Shown: piece after piece, positions 52,551-61,895 of the stretch
Layout of the letters: each line of letters starts with the position of its first letter
Position numbering within the stretch: the first letter of the stretch is position 1
Source of the DNA: Amycolatopsis mongoliensis
GTDB lineage: Bacteria > Actinomycetota > Actinomycetes > Mycobacteriales > Pseudonocardiaceae
Direction: 5' to 3'
DNA length: 64,000 nt
Assembly: GCF_030285665.1 (NCBI RefSeq)
Contig: NZ_CP127295.1
Span: 2,976,001 to 3,040,000, forward strand
Translations under genes and position numbers: made by a program
Notes under the pieces: model-generated
Told to the model about the DNA's origin: nothing
The model's database searches: none
What the model saw: the letters and a program-made list of their open reading frames with translations, nothing else

Positions 52551-53601
52551 CCAGCCGCTCCAGGTGGCCGCCGTCGGAGACCCGGCCGTCGGGGGCGATG
52601 TCGACGTTCGCGTCGCGGACGTTCTTCTCGGTCCGGCGCGAGGTGTGGTCGGTTTCGAAGTTCGACGGGTCGAAGCTCGAGCCCGGGCTGACGTCCGGCG
52701 CGTCGGGGATCGTCGGCAGGTCGACGGCTTCGTCTCCGATGCGGTCGGCCAGCGCCTGAGCCGCTTCGCCGGCGCCGTCGCGGATCTTGCCCGCGCTGTC
52801 GACGAAGCTCTGGTAGAGGTCGAAAGCGTTGTCGCCCTTGATCTCCGCCTGGTTGGCCACCATCGCGGTGATCGCACCGCCGGCGGCGTTGCCGGCGACG
52901 AGCGCGCCGTTGGCCGCGGTGAACACCGTCGCGCCCGCCACGGCACCGGCTCCGGCGGTGGCCACGGTCAGCAGCCCGGCGACCGCGCCCGCGAACGTCG
53001 CCGCCAGCACCTTCGACATGGCGGCTTCCCGCTTGCGGGACTGGTCTTCCTTGTACTGCTTCGCGGTTTCCAGGAACGTGGTGCCGAGGTTGCTGAGGTC
53101 CTGCCGGGCCGACGCGATGGCTTCGCGCGCCGCGACGAGGTCGCTCTCCAGCACGGTGATCTTGGTTTCGACCTCGGTGAAGGCGTCGGCCAGCTGGTTC
53201 AGGTACGCCTTGACGGCGTTCGCCGCGGAGCCGCGCCACACGTCGAGGAACTGCCGGGCGTCGTCGAGCTTCGGCTTCGAGTCGCGCTGCAGCTGCTTCC
53301 AGACGGCGTCGTGCTTCATGATCAGGCTCTGCAGCCCCGAGGTCGACTCGTGGTCGATGTCGGCGTCGGAGAACTCGCGGTAGATCCCGGAGATCTCGTC
53401 CTGCATCTTCCGGACGTTCTCGTTGGAGTCGTCGAAGCCGAACATCAGGAAGTCGGTCTGGCGGAGCACGTCGATGGCGTCCAGCGCGTCGTTCGCGCCG
53501 TCCTCGAGGTCCTCGGAGATGCCCTCGAGGAGCTCGGCGCGGCGGTCTTCGCCGCTGGACAGGGGTTCGGCGTCGAGGCCGGTGTCGAAGTAGCCGTCCA
53601 C
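52543..53601 (-). CDS. WXG100-like long helical protein with membrane-like segment
   Basis: 352 residues from ATG 53601. Residues ~55-190 are long helices with a VWRGSAANAVKAYL turn (W-x-G type, ~122). A Gly/Ala-rich hydrophobic zone (~200-245, AGAVAGLLTVATAGAGAVAGATVF) resembles a glycine-zipper membrane segment, followed by an acidic helical tail. This layout suits a type VII secreted effector or pore-like protein. It is co-encoded with a small WXG100-like partner upstream and a YbaB-like protein downstream. Confidence 0.65.
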   Translation of the reverse strand: MDGYFDTGLDAEPLSSGEDRRAELLEGISEDLEDGANDALDAIDVLRQTDFLMFGFDDSNENVRKMQDEISGIYREFSDADIDHESTSGLQSLIMKHDAVWKQLQRDSKPKLDDARQFLDVWRGSAANAVKAYLNQLADAFTEVETKITVLESDLVAAREAIASARQDLSNLGTTFLETAKQYKEDQSRKREAAMSKVLAATFAGAVAGLLTVATAGAGAVAGATVFTAANGALVAGNAAGGAITAMVANQAEIKGDNAFDLYQSFVDSAGKIRDGAGEAAQALADRIGDEAVDLPTIPDAPDVSPGSSFDPSNFETDHTSRRTEKNVRDANVDIAPDGRVSDGGHLERLDG

Positions 53602-53608
53602 GGTTCCC

Positions 53609-53992
53609 TCAGTTCGCTTCCAGGCCCGCGGCCGCGCGGTTGACGTGCTGCTTCGAGTCTTCGTCGGCCTTTTCGTACAGCTCCGCGACCCGCATCAGCG
53701 CGTGGCTGGTGTCCGCGGTCGTCTGGTGCAGCTGCGCGACCAGCCGCTGGATCTTCGCCAGGTGGTCGTCGTAGGCCACGGCGACCGCCGGCATCCCCAG
53801 TGAGCGGCCGAAAGCGTTGTCCACGGGCAGCATCCCGGCGATGCCGCCGAGGAAGCCGCTGCCACCGCCCGAGGAGACGGGGACGTCGGTTCCGCGCAGG
53901 CCGGTCGACGCGGCTTCCGCGGCGTCGGCGGCGTCCTGGAGGGCTCGGGCCGAGTCCCGCAGGTCCTGCAGGTCGGTCTCGAATCCGATCAT
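53609..53992 (-). CDS. small WXG100/EspC-like protein
   Basis: 127 residues from ATG 53992 (GTG 53995 is possible). Two long helices separated by a Gly/Ser-rich turn, with ELYEKADEDSKQH near the C-terminus: YEKAD is a YxxxD/E type VII secretion signal. It is first in the minus-strand unit and is probably the export partner of the larger protein encoded downstream. Confidence 0.7.
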   Translation of the reverse strand: MIGFETDLQDLRDSARALQDAADAAEAASTGLRGTDVPVSSGGGSGFLGGIAGMLPVDNAFGRSLGMPAVAVAYDDHLAKIQRLVAQLHQTTADTSHALMRVAELYEKADEDSKQHVNRAAAGLEAN

Positions 53993-54083
53993 CACTCACA
54001 CCTCTTCTTCGGGTTGCGCGTTCCCGACATGTAAACACCGCGCAGTCGCCCGTCAGGGTGATTCGCGGGCGGTGTGCCTCAGA

Positions 54084-54524
54084 TCACGAGGGCAGCTCCG
54101 TGTCGGCCGGCCGGCTCCGGAAGATCCGGATCCGCGCGGGCCAGGCCACCACCAGCTGCAGGAGCACGGACACCGTGGCCAGCAACGGGATCCGGTAGGT
54201 GCCGAGCGCGCCGGTGACGTTGTAGACGACCAGGAACGCCAACGGTGCCAGCATCGCGGTCAGCACGACCGGCAGCTGCGGCCGGATCCGCGCCACGCTC
54301 ACCAGGAGCAGCGCGATCAGTGCCGAGCCGCCCGCCGTCGCCCAGAAGACCACCAGGCCGAGGAACCACTGCCCGAACACGCAGAACCCCTCGACGGCTC
54401 CCGCGCACATCTGGTCGTAGCTGCCGGAGACGGCGACCCAGAACCAGCCGGCACCGGCGCCGCCGAGCGCGGCCGACCCGCTCACCGCGACGAGGGCCCG
54501 CGGATCGGCCGGAAGGGTGGTCAA
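54084..54524 (-). CDS. four-helix membrane protein, unknown function
   Basis: 146 residues from a TTG at 54524 that overlaps the pcp stop (TTGA). Four hydrophobic segments: ALVAVSGSAALGGAGAGWFWV, FGQWFLGLVVFWATAGGSALIALLLV, VVLTAMLAPLAFLVVYNV, and IPLLATVSVLLQLVVAWPARI. Coupled to pcp, it may be co-expressed with the peptidase. No family recognised. Confidence 0.65.
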   Translation of the reverse strand: MTTLPADPRALVAVSGSAALGGAGAGWFWVAVSGSYDQMCAGAVEGFCVFGQWFLGLVVFWATAGGSALIALLLVSVARIRPQLPVVLTAMLAPLAFLVVYNVTGALGTYRIPLLATVSVLLQLVVAWPARIRIFRSRPADTELPS

Positions 54525-55162
54525 TGCTCCGCGCCCGCGCTGACGGCGAGGTCTTCCGTGGTCGTCAAGGCCGTGTCCATTAAGGCGTCGAGCGCGTCGG
54601 CGATCCGGTCCACCCCCAGCGACGGCGCGGCGTTGCCGGACGCCGCCACCTGCTCGGGGCTGAACGGGACGTGCACGAACCCGCCGCGCACCCCGGGAAA
54701 GTCCGATGCCAGCAGGTGCATCAGCCCGTAGAAGACCTGGTTGCACACGTACGTCCCGGCGGTGTGGGACACCGATGCCGGCACACCCGCCGCGCGGATC
54801 GCCGCCACGCACGCCTTCACCGGCAGCGTCGTGAAGTACGCCGCCGGCCCGCCGGGGACGACCGGGACGTCCACCGGCTGGGCGCCCGCGTTGTCGGGGA
54901 TGCGGGCGTCGACCAGGTTGACCGCGACGCGCTCCGGCGTCACGTCGAGGCGGCCGCCGGCCTGGCCCACGCACACCACCAGCGACGGCCGGTGCTGCTC
55001 CACCGCGCGCCGCAGCGCGGGCAGTGACGCGGCGAACTCGCACGGCAGCTCGACCGCGGCGACGTCGTCGCGGCGCGCGCCGAGCCGGGAAACCGCCTGC
55101 CACGACGGGTTCACCGGCTCCCCGCCGAACGGCGCGAACCCCGTCATCAGCACCCTGGTCAT
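54521..55162 (-). CDS. pcp: pyroglutamyl-peptidase I
   Basis: 213 residues from ATG 55162. C15 cysteine peptidase: MTRVLMTGFAPFGGEPVNPSW at the N-terminus, CVGQAGGRLDVTPERVAVN with the catalytic Glu, TAGTYVCNQVFYGLMH with the catalytic Cys, and GGFVHVPFSPEQ with the catalytic His. It removes N-terminal pyroglutamate from peptides in the cytosol. Palindrome R3 lies just upstream of its start. Confidence 0.93.
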   Translation of the reverse strand: MTRVLMTGFAPFGGEPVNPSWQAVSRLGARRDDVAAVELPCEFAASLPALRRAVEQHRPSLVVCVGQAGGRLDVTPERVAVNLVDARIPDNAGAQPVDVPVVPGGPAAYFTTLPVKACVAAIRAAGVPASVSHTAGTYVCNQVFYGLMHLLASDFPGVRGGFVHVPFSPEQVAASGNAAPSLGVDRIADALDALMDTALTTTEDLAVSAGAEH

Positions 55163-55177
55163 GGAACCCTCCCCAAA

Positions 55178-55230
55178 GCCGTCAAGGCCACCTTACGGGC
55201 GTCGGACGCCCACAAGGTGGCCTTGACGGC
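55178..55230. repeat. intergenic palindrome R3
   Basis: 17-bp outer arms GCCGTCAAGGCCACCTT and AAGGTGGCCTTGACGGC, with an inner GGGCGTC/GACGCCC hairpin. It lies 15 bp after the M1 peptidase gene (minus strand) and 16 bp before pcp. Similar in size and layout to R1/R2. Confidence 0.85.
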
Positions 55231-55244
55231 AGTTCGGGGACCAC

Positions 55245-56678
55245 TCAGGCGGCGGGCTTCAGCCCACCCGGGAAGAGGTACTGGTCGGCGGGCTTGCCGG
55301 CGCCGTACACCCACGCGTCGAAGAACCCCTGGAGGTCCTTGTGCGCGACCTTCTCGGTGTACCGCTGGAACTCCTGCATGCTCGCGTTCCCGTCCCGGTG
55401 CAGCGACGGCCAGGTCTTGACGACCCGGGAGAACGCCTGCTCACCGACGTAGTTGCGCAGCGCGTGCAGCATCATCGGGCCCTTGGAGTACACCGACGTG
55501 AACTCCTTGCCGGGGCCCATGTCGTACAGCTTGCCGTTCCAGAAGTTCGCGGAAGCCTTCTTGACGTCGTCCGCGTACTGCTTGTTCAGGTCGACGCCCT
55601 CCTTCGCCTCGTCCCAGAGCCACGTCGCGTACGACGCGAAGCACTCGTTGAGGCAGACGTCCTTCCAGTGCTCGACCGCCACCGAGTCGCCGTACCACTG
55701 GTGGGCGTTCTCGTGGACGATCGTCGGCACCGTGCCGGCCCAGCCCGCGGAGTAGATCGGCCGGCTCATCGTCTCCAGTGAGAAACCGATCTGCTCGTTG
55801 AGGAAGATGCCGCCCGCCGCGTCGATCGGGTACTTGCCGAACTTCGACTCGAGGAAGTCGAGGATCTCCGGCAGCCGCGCCTCGGCCTGCTTGGTCGAAT
55901 CGGGGACACCCGGGGCGAACGCGCTGACGATCGGCGTGCCGTCGGACCGCTTCTGGCGGTCGAAGGTCCACTTGTCGATCGCGACCGTCGTCATGTACGG
56001 CACGATCGGCGTTTCCTCGGCCCAGACGTGCGTGGTGCCGCCCGGCGCCTTGAAGGAGGGCTTCTCGCGGCCGTTGGCGATCACGCCCCACTCGTCGGGC
56101 ACGGTGATCGCGAGGTGGAACGTGGCCTTGTCGAGCGGGGTGTCGTTGACCGGGTACCAGGTGGTGGCCGACTTCGGCTCGCCGGCGACGAACGCGCCGC
56201 CCGCCTGGGCGTACTGCCAGCCGTTGTTGCCGAGCGACGGGTCTTCGATCGGCGCGGGCACGCCGTGGTAGTCGATCTTGACCTCGAACTGCTCGCCGCG
56301 CCGCAGCGGCCGCGACGGCGTGACGACCAGTTCGTGGTCGCCGGTCCGGCTGAACTTCGCGCCGCGGCCGTCGACCTTCACCGAGTCGACGGTCAGGCCG
56401 CGCAGGTCGAGGTTGAACGAGCTGAGCGACTGCGTGGCCCGCGCGGAGATGTCCTGCGCGCCCTTGAGCTGGTGCGACGCGGGGTCGTAGCTCACCTTCA
56501 GGGTGTAGTCGGCGACGTCGTAGCCGCCGTTGCCGTCCTGCGGGTAGTAGCTGTCGCCGGCGCCGTCGCTGCCCGGCTTCGCGGCGCCCCAGTCGTTCCC
56601 GGCGGCCGCGACCCCGCTGCTCAAGCAGATGCCGGTGAGCAGTGCGGCGGCGAGCACGACCGGTTTCTGTCCCCTCAT
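55245..56678 (-). CDS. secreted M1 family aminopeptidase
   Basis: 477 residues from ATG 56678; 13 upstream residues are not needed. Signal peptide MRGQKPVVLAAALLTGICLSSG (AAA site near 26). After a beta-rich N-terminal domain comes the gluzincin core: VHENAHQWYGDS with HENAH (~322-326) and NECFASYATWLW with the third zinc ligand Glu, 18 residues on. The classic GxMEN appears as the diverged LETMSRP. A monomeric exported peptidase. It probably ends at R3. Confidence 0.88.
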   Translation of the reverse strand: MRGQKPVVLAAALLTGICLSSGVAAAGNDWGAAKPGSDGAGDSYYPQDGNGGYDVADYTLKVSYDPASHQLKGAQDISARATQSLSSFNLDLRGLTVDSVKVDGRGAKFSRTGDHELVVTPSRPLRRGEQFEVKIDYHGVPAPIEDPSLGNNGWQYAQAGGAFVAGEPKSATTWYPVNDTPLDKATFHLAITVPDEWGVIANGREKPSFKAPGGTTHVWAEETPIVPYMTTVAIDKWTFDRQKRSDGTPIVSAFAPGVPDSTKQAEARLPEILDFLESKFGKYPIDAAGGIFLNEQIGFSLETMSRPIYSAGWAGTVPTIVHENAHQWYGDSVAVEHWKDVCLNECFASYATWLWDEAKEGVDLNKQYADDVKKASANFWNGKLYDMGPGKEFTSVYSKGPMMLHALRNYVGEQAFSRVVKTWPSLHRDGNASMQEFQRYTEKVAHKDLQGFFDAWVYGAGKPADQYLFPGGLKPAA

Positions 56679-56842
56679 GAACGCTCCTGTCCGTCTGGGG
56701 TGGACGTAGATCCGCAACGTATCGCCACGAACGTCCCGTCGGCCGGTGGGAAGTCGTATTTGTCCGGAAAGTCAACACTTCCGTCGGTGCCGCTCCGGGC
56801 GTCCGCCCCCGGCCCTCAGGCGAGGTCTGGAAAGCTGGACAC

Positions 56843-59800
56843 ATGCGCGTCGCGCTGCTGGGCCCGCTGCGGGCGACCGACGACGAAGGCACGCCGATCG
56901 ACATCGGCGGCGCCCGCCTCCGCATGCTCCTGGCCCGGCTCGCGCTGGACGCCGGGCGCGCCGTCCCGGCGGACGCGCTCGTCGACGGCCTCTGGGGTGC
57001 CGAGCCGCCCGCCGACGCCGCCAACGCCCTCCAGTCGCTGGTCTCCCGGCTGCGGAAAGCGCTGCCGGTGGCCGTCGAATCGGGCCCGGGCGGCTACCGG
57101 CTCGCCGTGGCCCGCGAAGACGTCGACGCCGAGCGGTTCGAACGGCTCGCCGCCGACGGGCGCCGGGAGCTCGCCGCGGGCCGGGACACCCGCGCGGCCG
57201 AGTTGCTCGCCGAAGCCCTCGCGCTGTGGCAGGGCGGCGCGCTCGCCGACGTCCTCGACGCGCCGTTCGCACCGGCGCCCGCCCGCCGGCTCACCGAACT
57301 GAAGGCCGAGGCGGCCGAAGACCGCTTCGAAGCCCTGATCCGGCTGGGCGAGCACGCCGGTGTCCTCGCCGACCTGGCCGCCGCGGCCGACGCCGACCCG
57401 CTGCGCGAACGCCTGGCCGGGCTGCGGATCCGCGCGCTCTGCGCGGCCGGGCGGCAGTCGGAGGCCCTGGGCGTCTACGCCGAGATCCGCCGCACCCTGG
57501 CCGACCAGCTGGGCGTCGACCCGTCGGCCGAGCTGCAGGAGATCCACCTGGCGGCGCTGCGCGGCGAGTTCGCGCCGCCGTCGCCGGTGACCGACCGGCT
57601 GCCGACCCGGCTGACCAGCTTCGTCGGCCGGGACGACGAGCTCAAGCTGCTGGCCGAGCTGCTCGGCGGCACCCGGCTGGTCACCCTGGCCGGGCCGGGC
57701 GGGGCGGGCAAGACGCGGCTGGCCACCGAGGCGGCGTCGCGGCACCCGGCGCACGCGCGCGGCCGCGTGTGGTTCGTGCCGCTGGCCGGCGTCCGCGACC
57801 CCGGCGACGTCGGCGGTGCGCTGCTCGCCGCGCTGGAGGTGCGCGACATCCGCAGTGCCGAAACCGAGGTGCGGCGGCGGCCGGACCTGCTCGGCCACGC
57901 CGTCGAGGTGCTGGCCGGCGGCGAGGCGCTGCTGGTGCTGGACAACTGCGAGCACGTCATCGACGCGGCCGCGACGCTGGCCGACGACCTGCTGGGCCGC
58001 GTGCCCGGACTGCGGATCCTCGCGACCAGCCGGGAGCCGCTGGCCATCACCGGCGAGGCGCTCTGCCCGCTCGGCCCGCTGCCCGTGCCCGCCGAACGCG
58101 CGGCGCCCGCCGAAGCCGCCGAGCTGGACTCGACGCGGCTGTTCCTCGACCGGGCGAGCGCGGTCCGCCCGGACTTCGTGCTCGACGAGTCCACTGTGGA
58201 CGACGTCGGCCAGATCTGCCGCCGGCTCGACGGGATGCCGCTCGCGCTGGAGCTGGCCGCGGCGCGGCTGCGGTCGATGACGCCGGCCCAGATCGCCGCC
58301 CGGCTCGACGACCGGTTCCGGCTGCTGACCTCGGGCAGCCGCACCGCGCTGCCGCGCCAGCGCACCCTGCGCGCGGTCGTCGAGTGGAGCTGGGACCTGC
58401 TCACCGAGCCGGAGCTGGTGCTCGCGCGGCGGCTCGCCGTGTTCCCGAGCAGCGTGCCGATGGACGCCGTCGAGCGGGTCTGCGCGGACGAGCTGCTGCC
58501 CGCCGCGGACGTCCCGTACGTGCTCGGCACGCTCGTCGAGAAGTCCATCGTGGACACCGTGAACCGCGACGGGGAGCCGCGGTACCGGATGCTGGAGACC
58601 CTGCGGGCCTACGCCGCCGAGCGGCTCGCCGAGTCCGGCGAACGCGACGGGTTCCGGCGCGCGATGGCCGGCTACTACGTCGACCTGGCCGAACGGGCCG
58701 AACCGCTGCTGCGCACCGGCGCGCAGCTGGCCGCGATCGACACCTACGAGGCCGAATCGGTCAACCTGACCGGCGCCCTGCGGGTGGCCATCGAGATGTC
58801 CGATGTGGACACTTCGGTGCGGCTGCTCAACGGGATGTTCTGGTACTACACCATCCTCGGGCAGGGCGAGCGGGCCGAGGAGTTCATCGACGCGGTGCTC
58901 GGTTTCGGCGACCGGCTGCCACCGGACGTCCTGGCCGCCTACCGCGCGATTTCCCGGCTGTCCCGCCAGGTGCCGTCCCGGTTCCCGCTCGAAGGCGTCC
59001 GTGAGCTGGTCGACGAGTGCGTCCGCACCGGTGCGGTGGGGAAGTACCCGGGGCTGTCGGTGGCACTGCCGATGCTGGCGTTCCTCGGCGGCGACCACGA
59101 GCTCGCGATGCGCGAGGTGCGCCGCGCGCAGGCCGGCGACGACACCTGGACCCGCTCGGGCGGCTACTGGGTCGAGAGCTTCCTGCTCGACGACACCGGG
59201 GACGTCGAGGGCGCGGACCGGGCCCGGGACCGGGCGCACGCGGGCTTCCTCGAGGTCGGCGACCGCTGGGGCACGGCGATGACGTTGAGCTTCAAGGCGA
59301 ACGCGCTGTCCCAGGCCGGTGCGGGCGAGAGCGCCATCGAGGTCTACCAGCAGGGGCTGGCGCTGTCGATGGAGCTGCGCTCGCCCGAGGACGTCGTGCA
59401 GCACTGGTGGCGCCTGGCCGTCGAACGCGCCCGCCTCGGGGACATGGAGGGCGCGTGGCGTGACCAGGAGGCCGCCGAGCGCTACGGGCAGGGTTTCGAG
59501 AACCCGCAGCTGCGGGCCATCCTGATGTTCGGCCGGATCGAGCTGTGCCTGCGCGGCGGGCAGCTGGCCGACGCGCGCGCGGCGCTCGGCGAGATCAGGG
59601 CGCTGGCGTGGGAGGCCGCGTTCCCGGAAGGCATGGGCGCGGAGTGGATCAGCGCGTTCGAGGGACGGCTCGCGCTGGCCGAGCACCGGCCCGAGGAGGC
59701 CGCGGTGCACGTGGCCAAGGCCATCCTCGCGACCCGGGACCGCGGGGACATGCCGGATCTCGCCGGGGCCGTGGAGCTGCTGGCGCTCGTGCGCGGCCAG

Positions 59801-60007
59801 CAGGGCCGGCTCGAGGAGGCGGCGCGCGTCCTGGGCACGTCGGCGCTGATCCGCGGCCGGTTCGACCTGGGCAGCCCGGAAGTGCGCGAGCTGATCGCCC
59901 ACCTGCGCGCGGAGCTTTCCGACGCGCGGTACGAAGAGCTGATCGCGGCGGTGCGCGGGATGTCCAAAGAGGACGCCCTCGCCGAGCTGCACGCCGCGAT
60001 GAGCTGA
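56843..60007 (+). CDS. AfsR/SARP-type regulator with NTPase and TPR domains
   Basis: 1054 residues from ATG 56843. OmpR-type winged helix (~1-95, MRVALLGPLRATDDEG...LRMLLARLALDAGR), bacterial transcriptional activation domain (~100-240), NB-ARC/STAND ATPase with GPGGAGKTRLATEA (~283) and Walker B-like LLVLDNCEHVIDAA, then long TPR-like helical repeats to the end. Such proteins integrate signals to activate secondary metabolism. It lies beside a Drr-type drug exporter, though there is no biosynthetic cluster in view. Confidence 0.92.
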   Translation: MRVALLGPLRATDDEGTPIDIGGARLRMLLARLALDAGRAVPADALVDGLWGAEPPADAANALQSLVSRLRKALPVAVESGPGGYRLAVAREDVDAERFERLAADGRRELAAGRDTRAAELLAEALALWQGGALADVLDAPFAPAPARRLTELKAEAAEDRFEALIRLGEHAGVLADLAAAADADPLRERLAGLRIRALCAAGRQSEALGVYAEIRRTLADQLGVDPSAELQEIHLAALRGEFAPPSPVTDRLPTRLTSFVGRDDELKLLAELLGGTRLVTLAGPGGAGKTRLATEAASRHPAHARGRVWFVPLAGVRDPGDVGGALLAALEVRDIRSAETEVRRRPDLLGHAVEVLAGGEALLVLDNCEHVIDAAATLADDLLGRVPGLRILATSREPLAITGEALCPLGPLPVPAERAAPAEAAELDSTRLFLDRASAVRPDFVLDESTVDDVGQICRRLDGMPLALELAAARLRSMTPAQIAARLDDRFRLLTSGSRTALPRQRTLRAVVEWSWDLLTEPELVLARRLAVFPSSVPMDAVERVCADELLPAADVPYVLGTLVEKSIVDTVNRDGEPRYRMLETLRAYAAERLAESGERDGFRRAMAGYYVDLAERAEPLLRTGAQLAAIDTYEAESVNLTGALRVAIEMSDVDTSVRLLNGMFWYYTILGQGERAEEFIDAVLGFGDRLPPDVLAAYRAISRLSRQVPSRFPLEGVRELVDECVRTGAVGKYPGLSVALPMLAFLGGDHELAMREVRRAQAGDDTWTRSGGYWVESFLLDDTGDVEGADRARDRAHAGFLEVGDRWGTAMTLSFKANALSQAGAGESAIEVYQQGLALSMELRSPEDVVQHWWRLAVERARLGDMEGAWRDQEAAERYGQGFENPQLRAILMFGRIELCLRGGQLADARAALGEIRALAWEAAFPEGMGAEWISAFEGRLALAEHRPEEAAVHVAKAILATRDRGDMPDLAGAVELLALVRGQQGRLEEAARVLGTSALIRGRFDLGSPEVRELIAHLRAELSDARYEELIAAVRGMSKEDALAELHAAMS

Positions 60008-60023
60008 AGGCCCCTACCGCACT

Positions 60024-60071
60024 GGTCGTGAGTGTGAAACAGGGTTAGAACCCTGTTTCACACTCACGACC
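60024..60071. repeat. perfect intergenic palindrome R4
   Basis: 23-bp arms around AG: outer GGTCGTGAGTGT, variable GAAACA, inner GGGTT-AG-AACCC. It separates the convergent regulator and ABC-permease genes. Same outer and inner frame as R5 (63025). Confidence 0.92.
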
Positions 60072-60108
60072 TCCCCTGGCGCGACTCACCCCCGTGCGTT
60101 CGCGCCTT

Positions 60109-60915
60109 TCAGACCCGCCGGCGGTAGGCCCAGGTGGCCAGCGGGAAGAACACGATCACCGCACCGGCCATCCAGGCCAGCGCCCCGGCGAGCGGACCGG
60201 CGACGGCACCGCCGTTCATCAGGCCGCGCAGCGCGTTCGCCATCAGGCTGACCGGGCTGATGTCCGCCCAGGCCCGCAGCCAGCCCGGCATCGTGGACGT
60301 CTGGACGAACACGTTGCTGCCGAACGTCAGCGGCATGATGAAGACGAACATCAGCGCCTGCGCCGCGCCCGGCGACTTCATCACCATGCCGACGAACACC
60401 GAGCCCCAGCAGAAGCAGAGCCCGAACGCGAGCGCGAGCAGGATCGCCACCGCGAACTCGCCCGGGCTGGTCGCGATCCGGTAGCCCATGATCGTCGCGA
60501 CGACCATCAGCACGGTCAGGCAGACGACGTACCGCACGACGTCGGCCAGCACCGCGCCGATCAGCGGTGCCGACCGGGCGATCGGCATGCTGCGGAACCG
60601 GTCGAACACGCCCTTGGTGATGTCGGTGTTGAGGTTCGTGCCGACCGTGAGGCAGGCCTGCAGGATGTTCATCACGATGATGCCGGGCACGACCATCTGC
60701 AGGTACGCGTCGGTCGAGCCGGACAGCGCGCCGCCGAACAGGTACACGAACATCACCAGGAAGATGATCGGCATCAGGGTGACGTCGGCGAGCTGTTCGG
60801 GGTTCTTGCGGATCTTCATGATGCCGCGCCAGGCCAGCGAAAGCGCGTGGCCGAACCCCTTGGCGGGGCTGATGTGCCGCGGCGGGGCCGGGCGGTCGAG
60901 CGCCAGCGTCGTCAT
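60109..60915 (-). CDS. ABC-2 type permease (DrrB-like)
   Basis: 268 residues from ATG 60915. Six membrane segments; EQLADVTLMPIIFLVMFVYLFGGAL and VPGIIVMNILQACLTVGTNLNTDITKGVFDRFRSMPIARSAPLIG match DrrB/ABC-2 permeases of daunorubicin-type exporters. The start overlaps the ATPase gene stop by 4 bp, so the two are one transport system, probably for a drug or lipid. Confidence 0.9.
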   Translation of the reverse strand: MTTLALDRPAPPRHISPAKGFGHALSLAWRGIMKIRKNPEQLADVTLMPIIFLVMFVYLFGGALSGSTDAYLQMVVPGIIVMNILQACLTVGTNLNTDITKGVFDRFRSMPIARSAPLIGAVLADVVRYVVCLTVLMVVATIMGYRIATSPGEFAVAILLALAFGLCFCWGSVFVGMVMKSPGAAQALMFVFIMPLTFGSNVFVQTSTMPGWLRAWADISPVSLMANALRGLMNGGAVAGPLAGALAWMAGAVIVFFPLATWAYRRRV

Positions 60916-61895
60916 GCCAGGCTCCCTTCGAGGTCGCGGGTGGTGTCCTCGGTGGACGGTTCGGCCTTGTGCCCGGTCAGGGCGAGGAACACCTCGTCGA
61001 GGCTGGGCAGCCGCAGCGCCAGCTCGTCCGCGGTGATCCCGGCTTCGTCCAGCTTGCGGACCAGGGTGGACAGCAGCACCGGGTCGTTGACCGGCGCGGT
61101 GAGCAGCCCGGTCGCGTCGTCGCGGGTCGGCCGGACACCGGACAGGTCGCCGAGGATCCGGTTGACGGCGTCCATGTCGGACAGCTGGGTCGGCCGGACC
61201 TGCAGCGTCTGCCCGCCGACGCGGCGCTTGAGCTCGTCGGCCCGGCCGTCGGCGACGACGCGGCCGTGGTCGAACACGGTGATCTTGTCGGCCAGCTGGT
61301 CGGCCTCTTCCAGGTACTGCGTGGTCAGCAGCACCGTCGCGCCCTCGGCGACGAGGTTGCGGACGACGTCCCAGACCTCGTTGCGGGCGTGCGGGTCGAG
61401 GCCGGTGGTCGGCTCGTCGAGGTAGAGCACCTCGGGCCGGCCGACGAGGCTGGCGGCCAGGTCGATCCGCCGCCGCATGCCGCCCGAGTAGGTCCGGACC
61501 GGCCGCTTGGCCGCGCCGGTCAGCTCGAACCGCTCGACCAGCTCGACGGCGCGCGCCTTGGACTGGGCGCGGGAGTGGCCGTACAACCGTCCGATGAGGA
61601 CGAGGTTCTCGATCCCGTTGAGGTCCTCGTCGACCGACGCGTACTGCCCGGTCAGCCCGATCAGGCTGCGGACCCGCACCGGGTCGGTGACGACGTCGAA
61701 GCCCCCGACCGTCGCTCTGCCGGAGTCCGGTTTCATCAGCGTCGCCAGGATGCGGACGGCGGTCGTCTTGCCCGCGCCGTTCGGCCCGAGCACCCCCACG
61801 ACCTGCCCGAACGGGACCTCGAGGTCCACCCCGTCGAGCGCCTTGGTGTCCCCGAAGTGTTTGACCAGGCCCTCGGCCTGGATCGCGTGCGACAT
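60912..61895 (-). CDS. ABC transporter ATPase (DrrA-like)
   Basis: 327 residues from ATG 61895. NBD with Walker A GPNGAGKTTAV (~39), Q-loop LTGQYASVD, signature YSGGMRRRIDLAASL, Walker B VLYLDEPTTGLD, and the DrrA-type C-terminal extension (~230-327). It energises the adjacent DrrB-like permease. Promoter region 61896-62058 is shared with the divergent EEP-fold gene. Confidence 0.94.
   Translation of the reverse strand: MSHAIQAEGLVKHFGDTKALDGVDLEVPFGQVVGVLGPNGAGKTTAVRILATLMKPDSGRATVGGFDVVTDPVRVRSLIGLTGQYASVDEDLNGIENLVLIGRLYGHSRAQSKARAVELVERFELTGAAKRPVRTYSGGMRRRIDLAASLVGRPEVLYLDEPTTGLDPHARNEVWDVVRNLVAEGATVLLTTQYLEEADQLADKITVFDHGRVVADGRADELKRRVGGQTLQVRPTQLSDMDAVNRILGDLSGVRPTRDDATGLLTAPVNDPVLLSTLVRKLDEAGITADELALRLPSLDEVFLALTGHKAEPSTEDTTRDLEGSLA

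Noticed and set aside
54084..55103. 339-codon minus-strand frame spanning pcp and the next gene
   Set aside because: The part over pcp is a shifted shadow of the peptidase; only the last 147 codons, from TTG 54524, look real.
56816..59992. 1058-codon open frame on the minus strand
   Set aside because: A mirror of the AfsR-type gene, with biased composition and no domain.
56843..61895. An antibiotic biosynthetic cluster beside the AfsR and Drr genes
   Set aside because: No polyketide, NRPS, terpene or tailoring genes lie nearby; the regulator and exporter alone do not make a cluster.
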